Source: DATDCY01 sp031406795 [NCBI: Candidatus Rokuibacteriota bacterium] (GTDB taxonomy: Bacteria; JAUVQV01). From it: a stretch of DNA of 54,866 bases. Location of the stretch: the NCBI GenBank assembly GCA_031406795.1, contig JANOHV010000053.1, positions 1 through 54,866 of the forward strand. Reading direction: 5' to 3'. Position numbers and translations under genes: made by a program. Below the pieces are notes generated by a model, which worked only from the letters and a program-made list of their open reading frames with translations, was not told the DNA's origin and did not search any database. This document shows positions 1 through 8,198 of this stretch, one piece after another. Numbering within the stretch: position 1 is the stretch's first letter; each line of letters begins with the position of its first letter.

Positions 1-54
1 TTCGGCGAGTTCCTGTGCTGCTAATGCGCGTCTTTGTTCGAGCGTCTCGGTCAT
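1..54 (-). CDS. 5'-partial unknown gene, N-terminal 18 codons
   Basis: The minus strand opens with ATG at 54-52 and stays open to the window edge, giving MTETLEQRRALAAQELAE. A good Shine-Dalgarno (GGGAGG) lies 5 nt upstream of the ATG, so this is very likely a true start. The charged, Ala/Glu-rich N-terminus does not identify a family. It is divergent from gap, and the 180-bp intergenic region carries promoters for both. Confidence 0.5.
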   Translation of the reverse strand, partial: MTETLEQRRALAAQELAE

Positions 55-64
55 GGCATCCTCC

Positions 65-87
65 CTGTCATTTGAACTGTATGACAG
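65..87. promoter_or_regulatory. operator-like inverted repeat upstream of the partial gene
   Basis: CTGTCAT (65-71) and ATGACAG (81-87) form a perfect 7-bp inverted repeat with a 9-bp spacer, just upstream of the partial gene's ribosome binding site. A TTGACA on the minus strand (117-112) could be that gene's -35. The position suits a repressor site for the divergent gene, possibly autoregulated; this is inference. Confidence 0.35.
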
Positions 88-157
88 ACATGATGCCAGA
101 TCGCAGCCCTATGTCAACTCACACTTTCTTGTCGTGCACCCTGCGGAAATCGCGCGT

Positions 158-187
158 TTGACAGATTTCGGTAAAACCTGCTAAATT
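158..187 (+). promoter_or_regulatory. sigma70-type promoter of the gap operon
   Basis: TTGACA (158-163), an 18-bp spacer and TAAATT (182-187) fit the sigma70 consensus. The predicted transcript would begin near 194, leaving a leader of about 40 nt that contains GGAGGGG at 221-227 ahead of the gap ATG at 235. Confidence 0.65.
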
Positions 188-234
188 TCAACGTTCATTT
201 CAGCCAACGCACGACGCACGGGAGGGGTACGGAC

Positions 235-1239
235 ATGGCTATTCGCATCGGTATCAACGGGTTCGGTCGCATCGGTCGTGTTTTCTTCCGCACCCTCACC
301 GGTCATCCCGAGTTCGAGGTGGTCGCGATCAACGACCTGACCGACACCGCCACGCTGGCGCACCTGTTCAAGTACGACTCCGTTCACGGCCGCTTCAACG
401 GCACCGTGTCGGCGGGCGCCGATTCGCTGGTGATCAACGGCCGGACGATCAAGGTTTTCGCCGCCAAGGATCCCGCGGAGCTGCCCTGGCAGGCCCTCGA
501 CGTGCAGTACGTGGTCGAGTCCACCGGCCATTTCACCGACCGCGCCGGCGCCGGCAAGCACCTCGCCGCGGGCGCGAAGAAGGTCATCATCTCCGCCCCG
601 GCCAAGGACCCAGATCTGACCGTGGTCCTCGGCGTCAACGAGGGGACCTACAAACCCGCGGAACACCACATCGTCTCCAACGCCTCCTGCACCACCAACT
701 GCCTCGCCCCGGTGGTCAAGGTGCTGCACGACACGTTCGTCGTGAAGCGCGGCCTGATGACCACCATCCACTCCTACACCAACGACCAGAAGATCCTGGA
801 CTTCCCGCACAAGGACCTGCGCCGGGCGCGCGCCGCCGCGCTCTCGATGATCCCGACCTCCACCGGCGCCGCCAAGGCCATCGGCCTCGTGCTGCCGGAG
901 CTCAAGGGCAAGATCGACGGCTTCTCGATGCGCGTGCCGACGCCGAACGTTTCGGTGGTGGACTTCGTCTGCGACCTCGGCACGGCGACCGACGAGAAGG
1001 CGATCAACGCCGCCCTCAAGGCCGCCGCGGCCGGCCCGATGAAGGGGATCCTCGACTACACCGAGGAGCCGCTGGTCTCCGTCGACTTCAACGGGCACGC
1101 CTGCTCTTCAGTGGTTGACGCCGGCTGCACCAAGGTCGTCGAGGGTACGATGGCCAAGGTCGTCGCCTGGTACGACAACGAGATGGGCTACAGCTGCCGG
1201 CTCCGGGATCTGATCGGGTTCATGGCCGCCAAGGCATAG
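235..1239 (+). CDS. gap: glyceraldehyde-3-phosphate dehydrogenase, type I
   Basis: Cytoplasmic enzyme of glycolysis/gluconeogenesis: oxidises glyceraldehyde-3-phosphate with NAD+ and phosphate to 1,3-bisphosphoglycerate. At 334 aa it is the usual length. The N-terminal Rossmann motif [10 protein letters not shown] (about 6-15), the active-site SNASCTTNC with Cys152 and the catalytic His179 (TTIHSYTND) are present. AIND after the second strand fits NAD rather than NADP preference. The ATG at 235 has a strong ribosome binding site (GGAGGGG). First gene of gap-pgk-tpiA-secG, although a 156-bp repeat-rich gap separates it from pgk. Confidence 0.98.
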   Translation: MAIRIGINGFGRIGRVFFRTLTGHPEFEVVAINDLTDTATLAHLFKYDSVHGRFNGTVSAGADSLVINGRTIKVFAAKDPAELPWQALDVQYVVESTGHFTDRAGAGKHLAAGAKKVIISAPAKDPDLTVVLGVNEGTYKPAEHHIVSNASCTTNCLAPVVKVLHDTFVVKRGLMTTIHSYTNDQKILDFPHKDLRRARAAALSMIPTSTGAAKAIGLVLPELKGKIDGFSMRVPTPNVSVVDFVCDLGTATDEKAINAALKAAAAGPMKGILDYTEEPLVSVDFNGHACSSVVDAGCTKVVEGTMAKVVAWYDNEMGYSCRLRDLIGFMAAKA

Positions 1240-1250
1240 CCGATATTGTG

Positions 1251-1368
1251 CGGGCGGGAATGAATCCCGCCCCTGCGACTCGGGTTGGGAATGATGTAGG
1301 GGCGGGATTTACTCCCGCCCGGGATGGTTAACCGGTATTGTTTGGGCGGGAATGAATCCCGCCCCTAC
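1251..1368. repeat. three copies of a dispersed GGGCGGGATTNATCCCGCCC palindrome
   Basis: Imperfect palindromes at about 1251-1272, 1296-1322 and 1343-1368 fill the gap-pgk intergenic region; the middle copy is inverted relative to the others. Each has a GC stem (GGGCGGG/CCCGCCC) and a short AT-rich centre, often preceded by GTAG. The same family recurs at 6191, 9791-10033, 16550, 29404-29552, 40806-40871 and 45814. They could form hairpins in the gap-pgk mRNA. They also create an artificial N-terminal extension of the pgk reading frame. Confidence 0.85.
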
Positions 1369-1395
1369 AGACAGGGATCCTGTCGAGGGCGTACG

Positions 1396-2592
1396 ATGCA
1401 CAAGCTGACCATCGAGGACGTCTCCTTCAAGGGCAAGACGGTCTTCGTCCGCGTGGACTTCAACGTCCCGCTGGACGATGACGGCACGATCGTCTCGGAC
1501 ACCCGCATCCGCGCCGCCCTGCCGACGATCAACCACCTGATCGACGAGGGGGCGCGGATCATCATCGCCTCCCACGTCGGGCGCCCCAAGGGGATCGTCA
1601 ACCACAAGTACAGCCTCAAGCCGGTGCACAAGCGACTCGAGCGCCTGCTCGGCAAGCAGGGCGAGATCGCCTTCGCCCCGGACTGCGTCGGGCCGCAGGT
1701 GCGCGAGCTGGCCGAAAAGCTCGGCCCGGGCCAGATCCTGCTGCTGGAGAATCTGCGTTTCCACAAGGCCGAGACCGCCAACGACCCGGCGTTCGCCAAG
1801 GCGCTCGTCGAGGGGTGCGACGTCTTCGTCAACGACGCGTTCGGCACCGCGCACCGCGCCCACGCCTCCACGGCTGGCGTCGCGGCGTTCGTCCCGGTCT
1901 CGGTGGCCGGCTTCTGCATGAAGAAGGAGATCGAGTACTTCGAGCGGGTCATGGTCAGCCCGACGCGCCCGGTGGCGACGATCATGGGCGGCGCCAAGGT
2001 CTCCGACAAGATCGGCGCGATCAACAACCTGCTCGAGCGCATGGACAAGGTGATCATCGGCGGCGGGATGATGTTCACCTTCCTCAAGGCGATGGGCTAC
2101 GAGATCGGGCGCTCCATCGTCGAGGAGAACATGGTCGACACGGCGCGCGGGATCATGGAGCACGCCCGGACCAAAGGGGTGAAGTTCTATCTGCCCGTCG
2201 ACTGCGTCGTGGCCGACAAGGTCGCCCCGGACGCCGAGATCAAGATCGTCCCGGTCCAGGAGATTCCGCCGCTCTGGGCGGGGCTGGACATCGGCCCGGC
2301 CACGATGCGGCTGTTCGCCGAGGCGCTCCAGGACACCCGCACGATCCTCTGGAACGGCCCGATGGGGCTCTTCGAGATGGAACCCTTCTCGCGCGGGACC
2401 TTCTCCCTGGCTCACACGCTCGCTGATTCCTATGCGTTGACGATCATCGGCGGCGGCGACACCGACGTGGCCGTGCACCGCGCCGGGGAGGCTTCCAACA
2501 TGTCCTACACCTCGACGGGGGGCGGCGCCTTCCTCCAGCTCATGGAGGGGATACCGCTCCCCGGCATCGAAGCCCTGACGGAGAAACCATGA
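1396..2592 (+). CDS. pgk: phosphoglycerate kinase
   Basis: Transfers the acyl phosphate of 1,3-bisphosphoglycerate to ADP, producing 3-phosphoglycerate and ATP. 398 aa, normal for a bacterial Pgk. Recognisable motifs are RVDFNVPLDDDG near the N-terminus, SHVGRPKG, the hinge region with GPMGLFE, and the nucleotide-binding GGGDTDVA followed by STGGGA near the C-terminus. The frame is open upstream from 1324, but those residues come from an intergenic repeat; the ATG at 1396 with GAGGG 6 nt upstream and the conserved MHKLTIEDV start is preferred. The stop overlaps the tpiA start (ATGA). Confidence 0.98.
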   Translation: MHKLTIEDVSFKGKTVFVRVDFNVPLDDDGTIVSDTRIRAALPTINHLIDEGARIIIASHVGRPKGIVNHKYSLKPVHKRLERLLGKQGEIAFAPDCVGPQVRELAEKLGPGQILLLENLRFHKAETANDPAFAKALVEGCDVFVNDAFGTAHRAHASTAGVAAFVPVSVAGFCMKKEIEYFERVMVSPTRPVATIMGGAKVSDKIGAINNLLERMDKVIIGGGMMFTFLKAMGYEIGRSIVEENMVDTARGIMEHARTKGVKFYLPVDCVVADKVAPDAEIKIVPVQEIPPLWAGLDIGPATMRLFAEALQDTRTILWNGPMGLFEMEPFSRGTFSLAHTLADSYALTIIGGGDTDVAVHRAGEASNMSYTSTGGGAFLQLMEGIPLPGIEALTEKP

Positions 2593-3350
2593 AAACGCGG
2601 ACCCCGATCCTCGCCGGCAACTGGAAGATGCACCTGACGATCGCCGAGGCGACCGCGCTCGCCCTCGAGCTTCGCGCCGGTTGCGCGGGCCTCGCGGGCC
2701 GCGAGGTGATCGTCGCCCCGGTCTTTACCGCGCTCGCCCCGGTGGCCGTCGCCCTCGCGGGCAGCCCGATCCGGGTGGCGGCCCAGGACTCCCACTGGGA
2801 GGAGAAGGGCGCGTACACCGGCGAGGTTTCCGGCAGCCTGCTCAAGGACGCCGGCTGTTCGGCGGTCATCATCGGCCACAGCGAGCGCCGCCAGCTCTTC
2901 GGCGAAACGGACGAGCAGGTCAACCGGAAGGCGCTCGCCGCGCTGCGCAACGGGTTGCTGCCGATCGTCTGCGTCGGCGAAACCCTCGCGGAGCGCGAAT
3001 CCGGCGCGGTGGAGCAGGTCATCGGCCGCCAGGTGCGCGGCGCTCTCGCCGGCATCGGTCCCGACCAGGTGGCCACGCTGGCGGTCGCCTACGAGCCGGT
3101 CTGGGCCATCGGGACGGGACGCACGGCCACCCCGGCGCAGGCGAACGAGGTGCACGGGTTCATCCGCGGCTTGCTTTCGCAGCTCAACGGCGCTACCGTA
3201 TCTGGCCGGGTCCGCATTCTCTACGGAGGCAGCGTGAAGCCCGACAACGTCGACGAACTGATGCGCGAGCCCGAGCTCGACGGCGTGCTCGTGGGGGGGG
3301 CGGCCCTTCAGGCTGCGTCTTTCCTGCGCATCGTGAACTTCCGGGCCTGA
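2589..3350 (+). CDS. tpiA: triosephosphate isomerase
   Basis: Interconverts dihydroxyacetone phosphate and glyceraldehyde-3-phosphate. 253 aa TIM barrel with the substrate Lys in GNWKM, the electrophilic His97 in GHSERR, the catalytic base Glu169 in YEPVWAIGTG and the phosphate-binding YGGSV near the C-terminus. Its ATG overlaps the pgk stop by the classical ATGA, so the two are translationally coupled. Confidence 0.98.
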   Translation: MKTRTPILAGNWKMHLTIAEATALALELRAGCAGLAGREVIVAPVFTALAPVAVALAGSPIRVAAQDSHWEEKGAYTGEVSGSLLKDAGCSAVIIGHSERRQLFGETDEQVNRKALAALRNGLLPIVCVGETLAERESGAVEQVIGRQVRGALAGIGPDQVATLAVAYEPVWAIGTGRTATPAQANEVHGFIRGLLSQLNGATVSGRVRILYGGSVKPDNVDELMREPELDGVLVGGAALQAASFLRIVNFRA

Positions 3351-3392
3351 AAACCCGGGGCAGGCAACGGAAAGGGAACGGACGGAACAAGC

Positions 3393-3746
3393 ATGTATAC
3401 CCTGATGATCATCATTCACGTGGTGGTGAGCCTCGCGCTGATCCTGATCGTGCTGCTGCAGACCGGCAAGGGCGCCGAGATGGGCGCCGGCTTCGGCGGC
3501 GGCTCCAACCAGACGATCTTCGGCAGCCGCGGCGCGGCGACGTTCCTCTCCAAGGTCACGACGGGCGCGGCGGTGATGTTCATGGTCACCTCGCTCTCGC
3601 TCGCCATCATGACGAAGAACCGGAGCAATTCGGTGATCCGCGATACGGCGCCGCGCGCCGCGGCGCCGTCCGCTCCCGCCACCGCCCCGAGTTCGCCCGC
3701 GCTGCCCGCCGCCCCGGTCGCACCGGCGGCTCCGGCCGTGAGGTAG
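3393..3746 (+). CDS. secG: preprotein translocase subunit SecG
   Basis: Small inner-membrane partner of SecYE. 117 aa: first transmembrane helix at about 2-22, the diagnostic cytoplasmic loop LQTGKGAEMGAGFGGGS (about 23-39), a conserved FGSRGA turn and a second helix at about 55-75, then an Ala/Pro-rich tail of about 35 residues that is longer than average. Location directly after tpiA is the common pgk-tpiA-secG order. The ATG is preceded by a purine-rich AAGGGAACGGACGG stretch. Confidence 0.95.
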   Translation: MYTLMIIIHVVVSLALILIVLLQTGKGAEMGAGFGGGSNQTIFGSRGAATFLSKVTTGAAVMFMVTSLSLAIMTKNRSNSVIRDTAPRAAAPSAPATAPSSPALPAAPVAPAAPAVR

Positions 3747-3753
3747 GCCGGCC

Positions 3754-5415
3754 GTGCGCCGGGCGTCCCGCTTCTGGATCGCGGCCCCGGCGTGGCTGGT
3801 CTGCGCCGGGCTGATCTCGCTGGCGGCGCTGCCGGCGTGCCGGCGCGAGGAATCCGCCAAGCCCGTGCCGTCGTCCCCGGGAGCCGAGTCGGCTCCGACC
3901 CCGGGCGACATGCTGGTCGCCGGCAGCATCGGCGACGCCTCCAACCTGCTGCCGGCGCTGGCCTCGGACGCATCGTCCTTCGACATCATCGGCCTGGTCT
4001 ACAACGGGCTGGTCCGCTACGACAAGGACCTGAAGATCGAGGGCGAACTGGCGTCGTCCTGGGACATCGCCGCCGACGGCCTGCAGATCCTCTTTCACCT
4101 GCGCCCCGGGGTGAAGTGGCACGACGGGGCGGACTTCACCGCGGCCGACGTCGAGTACACCTGGCGCGTCATGACCGACCCGAAGACCCCGACCGCCTAC
4201 GGGGAGGACTTCCGGCAGGTCAAGCGTTTCGAGATCATCGATCCGCTGACTTTCCGCGTCACCTACGACCAGCCCTTCGCGCCGGCCCTGATCTCGTGGG
4301 GTTTCTCGGTGATGCCGAAACACCTGCTCGAGGGCAAGGACATCACCGCCTCGCCCCTCGCCCGCGCCCCCGTCGGCACCGGCCCGTACCGCCTCAAGGA
4401 GTGGAAGACCGGCGAGAAGCTGGTCCTCGAGGCCTACGAGGGGTATTGGGAGGGGCGCCCGAACATCGATCGGTACCTCTATCGGGTCATCCCGGACAGC
4501 GCGACGATGTTCCTCGAACTCTCAGCCGGGAACCTCGACGAGATGGGGCTCGATCCGGTGCAGTACACGCGCCAGACGGACACCGAATCCTTCAAGAAGA
4601 ACTACCGCAAGTACCGCTATCTCGCGGACGCGTACAGCTACCTCGGCTTCAACCTGAAGCTCCCGCTGTTCCAGGACAAGCGGGTCCGCCAGGCGCTCTC
4701 GCACGCCGTCAACAAGCAGGAGATCATCGACATCGTGCTGCTCGGGCTCGGTCAGGAGGCCACGGGCCCGTACAAACCGGGCACCTGGGCGCACAACGCG
4801 GCGGTCAAGCGCTATCCCTTCGACCAGGCGCGGGCGCAGGCGCTGCTGGCCGAGGCGGGCTGGAAGACGAAGGGCCCGGACGGCGTCCTCGTGAACGGGG
4901 GCAAGCGCTTTGCGTTCACGCTGATGACGAACCAGGGGAACAAGACCCGGGCCAAGGCCGCGGAAGTCATCCAGAAGAATCTCAGGGCGGTGGGCATCGA
5001 CGTGTCGATCCGCATCGTCGAGTGGGCGGCGTTCCTCAAGGAGTACGTCAATCCCCGGAAATTCGACGCGGTGATCCTCGGCTGGACCATTCCGCGCGAT
5101 CCCGACGCCTACGACATCTGGCACTCCTCCAAGACCGGCCCGGCCGAGCTCAACCACGTCTCGTTCAAGAACGCCGAGGTGGACGCGCTCCTCGAGAAGG
5201 GACGGCGGACGTTCGACCAGGAAGAGCGCCGCAAGGCCTACGCGCGCTTCCAGGAAATTCTCGCCGAGGAACAGCCCTACGTCTTCCTCTACGTCCCCGA
5301 TGCGCTGCCGATCGTCTCGGCACGGTTCCGGGGCATCGTGCCGGCGCCGGCCGGGATATCGTATAATTTCATCAAGTGGTGGGTGCCGAAGGCGGAACAG
5401 AAGTACACCCGGTGA
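3754..5415 (+). CDS. peptide/oligopeptide ABC transporter substrate-binding lipoprotein
   Basis: 553 aa extracytoplasmic solute-binding protein of the DppA/OppA family (SBP_bac_5). A lipoprotein signal peptide ends in LAALPAC, so Cys29 would be lipidated. Family signatures include GLVYNGLVRYD, LRPGVKWHDGADFTAADV and VGTGPYRLKEW. The start is GTG at 3754, 7 nt after the secG stop. The two permease genes at 6267-8128 are probable partners, separated by one small gene and a terminator; no ATPase subunits (DppD/DppF) are in the window. The exact ligand cannot be told from sequence. Confidence 0.93.
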   Translation: MRRASRFWIAAPAWLVCAGLISLAALPACRREESAKPVPSSPGAESAPTPGDMLVAGSIGDASNLLPALASDASSFDIIGLVYNGLVRYDKDLKIEGELASSWDIAADGLQILFHLRPGVKWHDGADFTAADVEYTWRVMTDPKTPTAYGEDFRQVKRFEIIDPLTFRVTYDQPFAPALISWGFSVMPKHLLEGKDITASPLARAPVGTGPYRLKEWKTGEKLVLEAYEGYWEGRPNIDRYLYRVIPDSATMFLELSAGNLDEMGLDPVQYTRQTDTESFKKNYRKYRYLADAYSYLGFNLKLPLFQDKRVRQALSHAVNKQEIIDIVLLGLGQEATGPYKPGTWAHNAAVKRYPFDQARAQALLAEAGWKTKGPDGVLVNGGKRFAFTLMTNQGNKTRAKAAEVIQKNLRAVGIDVSIRIVEWAAFLKEYVNPRKFDAVILGWTIPRDPDAYDIWHSSKTGPAELNHVSFKNAEVDALLEKGRRTFDQEERRKAYARFQEILAEEQPYVFLYVPDALPIVSARFRGIVPAPAGISYNFIKWWVPKAEQKYTR

Positions 5416-5476
5416 GGACCGCCCGGGCGCCCGGTAACCAGGCGGAGACAGGACGGGTAGTACCGGTTGACGGGAC

Positions 5477-5511
5477 GCCGCAGGCCCGTGAACGGGCCGG
5501 AGACCTGCGGC
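5477..5511 (+). other. compound hairpin after the solute-binding protein gene
   Basis: GCCGCAGG (5477-5484) pairs perfectly with CCTGCGGC (5504-5511), with a nested CCCGT/ACGGG stem, followed by TTGCTCTTTCT. It could be a transcription terminator for the upstream gene or a structured leader of the gene at 5559. I could not match it to a known riboswitch class. Confidence 0.4.
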
Positions 5512-5558
5512 TTGCTCTTTCTACGGACAACTCATGCGACAGAGGAGGGCGAACAGAG

Positions 5559-6092
5559 ATGAAGAAGACAGTCAAGACGCTGGCGGTGGTGCTGGTCGGT
5601 GCGGGGCTCGTGGCGTTTGTCGCGGCTCCGGCGATGTGCGGCGATGATTTCTGCGCGATGGGAGGCACGCTGATCAAGGTGGAGGTCGTCAAGGATAAGG
5701 CGATCGAGTGGGGCAAGGATCGCAAGAAGGCGACCGTCGCGGGCGCGGACGGCGATACCTGGTCGGTGCTCACGCTGAGCAAGTCGGACGACGACATCGC
5801 GGTTCTCGTCGGGCCGGGGACGGTTTTCTTCGGCGTCGCCGGCAAAGGCGGGAACGAAGTGGACGCGCGCGACGCCGAGAAGGTCTTCGGTAAGGACTTC
5901 CGCAAGCTTGCCGAGGCCGTGCAGAAGGAGATGACCGAGCTCTGGAAGGCCGGCGCGGTGAAGATCCAGGGCGCCGATGTCTCGCAGCTCGCGAAGGCGG
6001 CCGCCCTCGGCACGCTGGAGAAGGGCCGGGACTGGGAGCTTACGACTCAGGACTGCAAGGGAATGGATATCGACGCGTCCGATCTGAAGTAG
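5559..6092 (+). CDS. small secreted protein of unknown function
   Basis: 177 aa with a Sec signal peptide (MKKTVKTLAVVLVGAGLVAF, likely cleaved near AMCG). The mature part is acidic and Lys/Asp-rich, with no membrane segment and three Cys (two close together near the N-terminus, one near the C-terminus). I recognise no family. The ATG at 5559 has a strong AGGAGGG ribosome binding site; the frame is open further upstream but without support. It is followed by a clear terminator and so is probably monocistronic or the end of the upstream unit. Confidence 0.8.
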   Translation: MKKTVKTLAVVLVGAGLVAFVAAPAMCGDDFCAMGGTLIKVEVVKDKAIEWGKDRKKATVAGADGDTWSVLTLSKSDDDIAVLVGPGTVFFGVAGKGGNEVDARDAEKVFGKDFRKLAEAVQKEMTELWKAGAVKIQGADVSQLAKAAALGTLEKGRDWELTTQDCKGMDIDASDLK

Positions 6093-6116
6093 TTTTCGCG
6101 CCCACTGGCGCGGCCG

Positions 6117-6156
6117 ACCCGGGGAGCCGCAGAAAATGCGGCCCTCCGGGTTTTTT
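6117..6156 (+). terminator. rho-independent terminator
   Basis: A long GC hairpin (ACCCGGGGAGCCGCA pairing imperfectly with TGCGGCCCTCCGGGT around a GAAAA loop) is followed by TTTTTT. It ends transcription of the small secreted protein gene. Confidence 0.85.
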
Positions 6157-6190
6157 CCGTTGCGGGTGTTGAAACAGACCTCTGCGCCTT

Positions 6191-6211
6191 GGGAGGGGAT
6201 GAATCCCGCCC
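6191..6211. repeat. dispersed GGGCGGG-type palindrome, single copy
   Basis: GGGAGGGGATGAATCCCGCCC, a degenerate copy of the family at 1251-1368, lies between the terminator and dppB. Confidence 0.6.
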
Positions 6212-6252
6212 GGCTTGCACGTCGCGGGCTGGCGGCCGGGTCCGTTTTTCTC

Positions 6253-6258
6253 TACAAT
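6253..6258 (+). promoter_or_regulatory. -10 element, probable leaderless start of dppB
   Basis: TACAAT lies 8 nt before the dppB ATG at 6267 and no Shine-Dalgarno is present, so the transcript would begin at or within a few bases of the start codon. No convincing -35 is visible. Confidence 0.45.
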
Positions 6259-6266
6259 AACCGGGC

Positions 6267-7250
6267 ATGGCCGTCTACATCGTCCGCCGGATCCTGCTGA
6301 TGATCCCGCTGCTGTTCGGGATCACGGTCATCTCGTTTCTCGTCGTGCACCTGGCGCCGGGCGAGCCGACCGACATGATGACCGATCTGAACCCCAAGGC
6401 CTCGCTCGAGGCGAAAGAGCGGCTGCGCGCCATGTACGGCCTCGACCAGCCGCTGCACGTGCAGTACTGGCAGTGGGTCGGGCGGCTCTCCCGTCTGGAT
6501 TTCGGTACCTCCTTCAGCGCCGATCGGCGGCCGGTGCTCGAGAAGACCCTGGAGCGCATGCCGGTGACCATCGGCCTCAACGTACTCTCGGAAATCTTCG
6601 TGTTCTCGATCGCGTTGCCGATCGGCATTCTCGCCGCGGTACGGCGCGGCTCGCTGTTCGACAAGATCTCGACCGTCGGCGTCTTCTTCTTCTTCTCGGT
6701 GCCGACCTTCTGGCTGGCGCTGCTGGCGATGTTGCTCTTCGGCGTGCGTCTCGGCTGGCTGCCGATCTCGGGGCTGCACTCGCTGGATTACGACCAGCTC
6801 GGCTTCTGGGGCCGCCTTGGCGACCTGGCGCGCCACCTCGTGCTGCCGGTCGTCGTCGGCAGCATCGGCGGACTCGCGGGCATCTCCCGTTTCATGCGCT
6901 CCGGGATGCTCGAGGTCATCCGCCAGGACTACGTGCGGACGGCCCGCGCCAAGGGCGTTCCCGAGGGCCAGGTCATCTGGCGCCACGCGCTGCGCAACGC
7001 CGTGCTGCCGATCATCACGATCCTCGGGCTCTCGATCCCCGGCCTGATCGCCGGATCGGTGATCTTCGAGACGATCTTCGCCATCCCGGGAATCGGCCAG
7101 CTGATGTGGCAGGCCGTCATGGCGCGCGACTATCCGATGATCCTCGGCAACCTCGTGATCTCCGGCGTGCTGACCCTGCTCGGCAATCTGATCGCGGACG
7201 TCGGCTACGTGTTCGCCGACCCGCGGATCTCCTTCGCGGGCCGGAGCTAG
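6267..7250 (+). CDS. dppB: peptide ABC transporter permease, DppB type
   Basis: 327 aa inner-membrane permease of the BPD_transp_1 family, one of the two channel subunits for di/oligopeptide import. It has an N-terminal helix starting MAVYIVRRILLMIPLLFGI, a DppB/OppB-type periplasmic domain (about 30-95), five further helices, and the ATPase-contact EAA loop around QDYVRTARAKGVPEGQVIWR. It overlaps the DppC partner region closely (8 nt gap). No ATPase genes follow here, so they must lie elsewhere or be shared. Confidence 0.93.
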   Translation: MAVYIVRRILLMIPLLFGITVISFLVVHLAPGEPTDMMTDLNPKASLEAKERLRAMYGLDQPLHVQYWQWVGRLSRLDFGTSFSADRRPVLEKTLERMPVTIGLNVLSEIFVFSIALPIGILAAVRRGSLFDKISTVGVFFFFSVPTFWLALLAMLLFGVRLGWLPISGLHSLDYDQLGFWGRLGDLARHLVLPVVVGSIGGLAGISRFMRSGMLEVIRQDYVRTARAKGVPEGQVIWRHALRNAVLPIITILGLSIPGLIAGSVIFETIFAIPGIGQLMWQAVMARDYPMILGNLVISGVLTLLGNLIADVGYVFADPRISFAGRS

Positions 7251-7258
7251 GTGCGGGC

Positions 7259-8128
7259 GTGAAACCGCCTCCGCGGGGAGCGGCGCCCCGGCGTTTCGCG
7301 CGGCTGCTCGCCGCGCGGCTGCGCGAGAACAAGCTCGCGATGGCCGGACTCGTGCTGGTCGCCGGCCTGGCCGCCGCGGCGATCGCCGCGCCCTGGATCG
7401 CGCCGCACGACCCGACGGCGATCGACGCGCGCATCATCCTCGCCGGGCCGAGCGCGGAGCACCTGTTCGGGACGGACGACCTCGGCCGCGACGTGCTCTC
7501 GCGGATGATCTACGGGGCGCGCATCTCGCTGGCGGTCGGCTTCGTCTCGGTGGGCATCGCGGTATGCATCGGCACGACGCTCGGGGCGTGCGCCGGCTTC
7601 TTTGGCGGGTTCATCGATTCGCTCGTGATGCGCTTTGTCGACATCATGCTCTGTTTCCCGAGCACCTTCCTGATCCTCACGGTGATCGCGTTCATCGGGC
7701 CGAGCATCTGGAACGTGATGTTCGTCATCGGCATCACCGGGTGGATGGGCGTCTGCCGGCTGGTGCGCGCCGAATTCCTGAGCCTGCGCGAGCGGGACTT
7801 CGTCGTCGCGGCGCGGGCGCTCGGCGCCGGGGACGCGCGGCTGATCTTCCGGCACATCCTCCCCAACGCCATGGCCCCCGTGCTCGTCGCCGCGGTGCTC
7901 GGCGTCGCCGGCGCGATCCTCACCGAAAGCGGCCTCTCGTTTCTCGGCCTGGGCGTGCAGCCGCCGACGCCTTCGTGGGGGAACATCCTGACGGCCGGCA
8001 AGGACAACATCGATGTCGCCTGGTGGCTCTCGTTCTTCCCGGGGATCGCGATCACGGTGACGATGCTCGGCTACAACATGCTCGGCGAGGGCCTCCGCGA
8101 CGCACTGGACCCCCGCCTCTCCGAGTAG
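7259..8128 (+). CDS. dppC: peptide ABC transporter permease, DppC type
   Basis: 289 aa second permease subunit. The Arg-rich N-terminus leads into a helix at about 25-47, then a DppC-type HLFGTDDLGRDVLSRMIYGAR segment of which HLFGTDDLGRDV is diagnostic, further helices, and the EAA loop around RERDFVVAARALGAGD. GTG at 7259 is chosen because it lies 8 nt after the dppB stop and retains the cytoplasmic N-terminus; an ATG at 7339 would truncate into the first helix. Convergent with the pseudokinase gene. Confidence 0.9.
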   Translation: MKPPPRGAAPRRFARLLAARLRENKLAMAGLVLVAGLAAAAIAAPWIAPHDPTAIDARIILAGPSAEHLFGTDDLGRDVLSRMIYGARISLAVGFVSVGIAVCIGTTLGACAGFFGGFIDSLVMRFVDIMLCFPSTFLILTVIAFIGPSIWNVMFVIGITGWMGVCRLVRAEFLSLRERDFVVAARALGAGDARLIFRHILPNAMAPVLVAAVLGVAGAILTESGLSFLGLGVQPPTPSWGNILTAGKDNIDVAWWLSFFPGIAITVTMLGYNMLGEGLRDALDPRLSE

Positions 8129-8198
8129 GCGCGGAGCGCTTTTCACCTCGGAACGGCGGAGGGGTGGCGCGGAGGGGAGGTCCGCAGCGTCAGGACCC

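Noticed and set aside
1324-1395. 24-residue N-terminal extension of Pgk
   Set aside because: These codons come from a dispersed intergenic palindrome; the conserved start with a ribosome binding site is at 1396.
1309-2478. 389-aa antisense ORF over pgk
   Set aside because: Composition reflects high GC third positions of pgk; His/Asp/Arg-rich sequence has no domain logic. The same applies to other long antisense ORFs, e.g. 10039-11739, 14594-16297, 20801-22246, 24896-27958 and 40859-42373.
5430-5520. T-box or other known riboswitch
   Set aside because: An AGTA-like segment exists, but the T-box antiterminator sequence is missing and no aminoacyl-tRNA or amino-acid gene follows.
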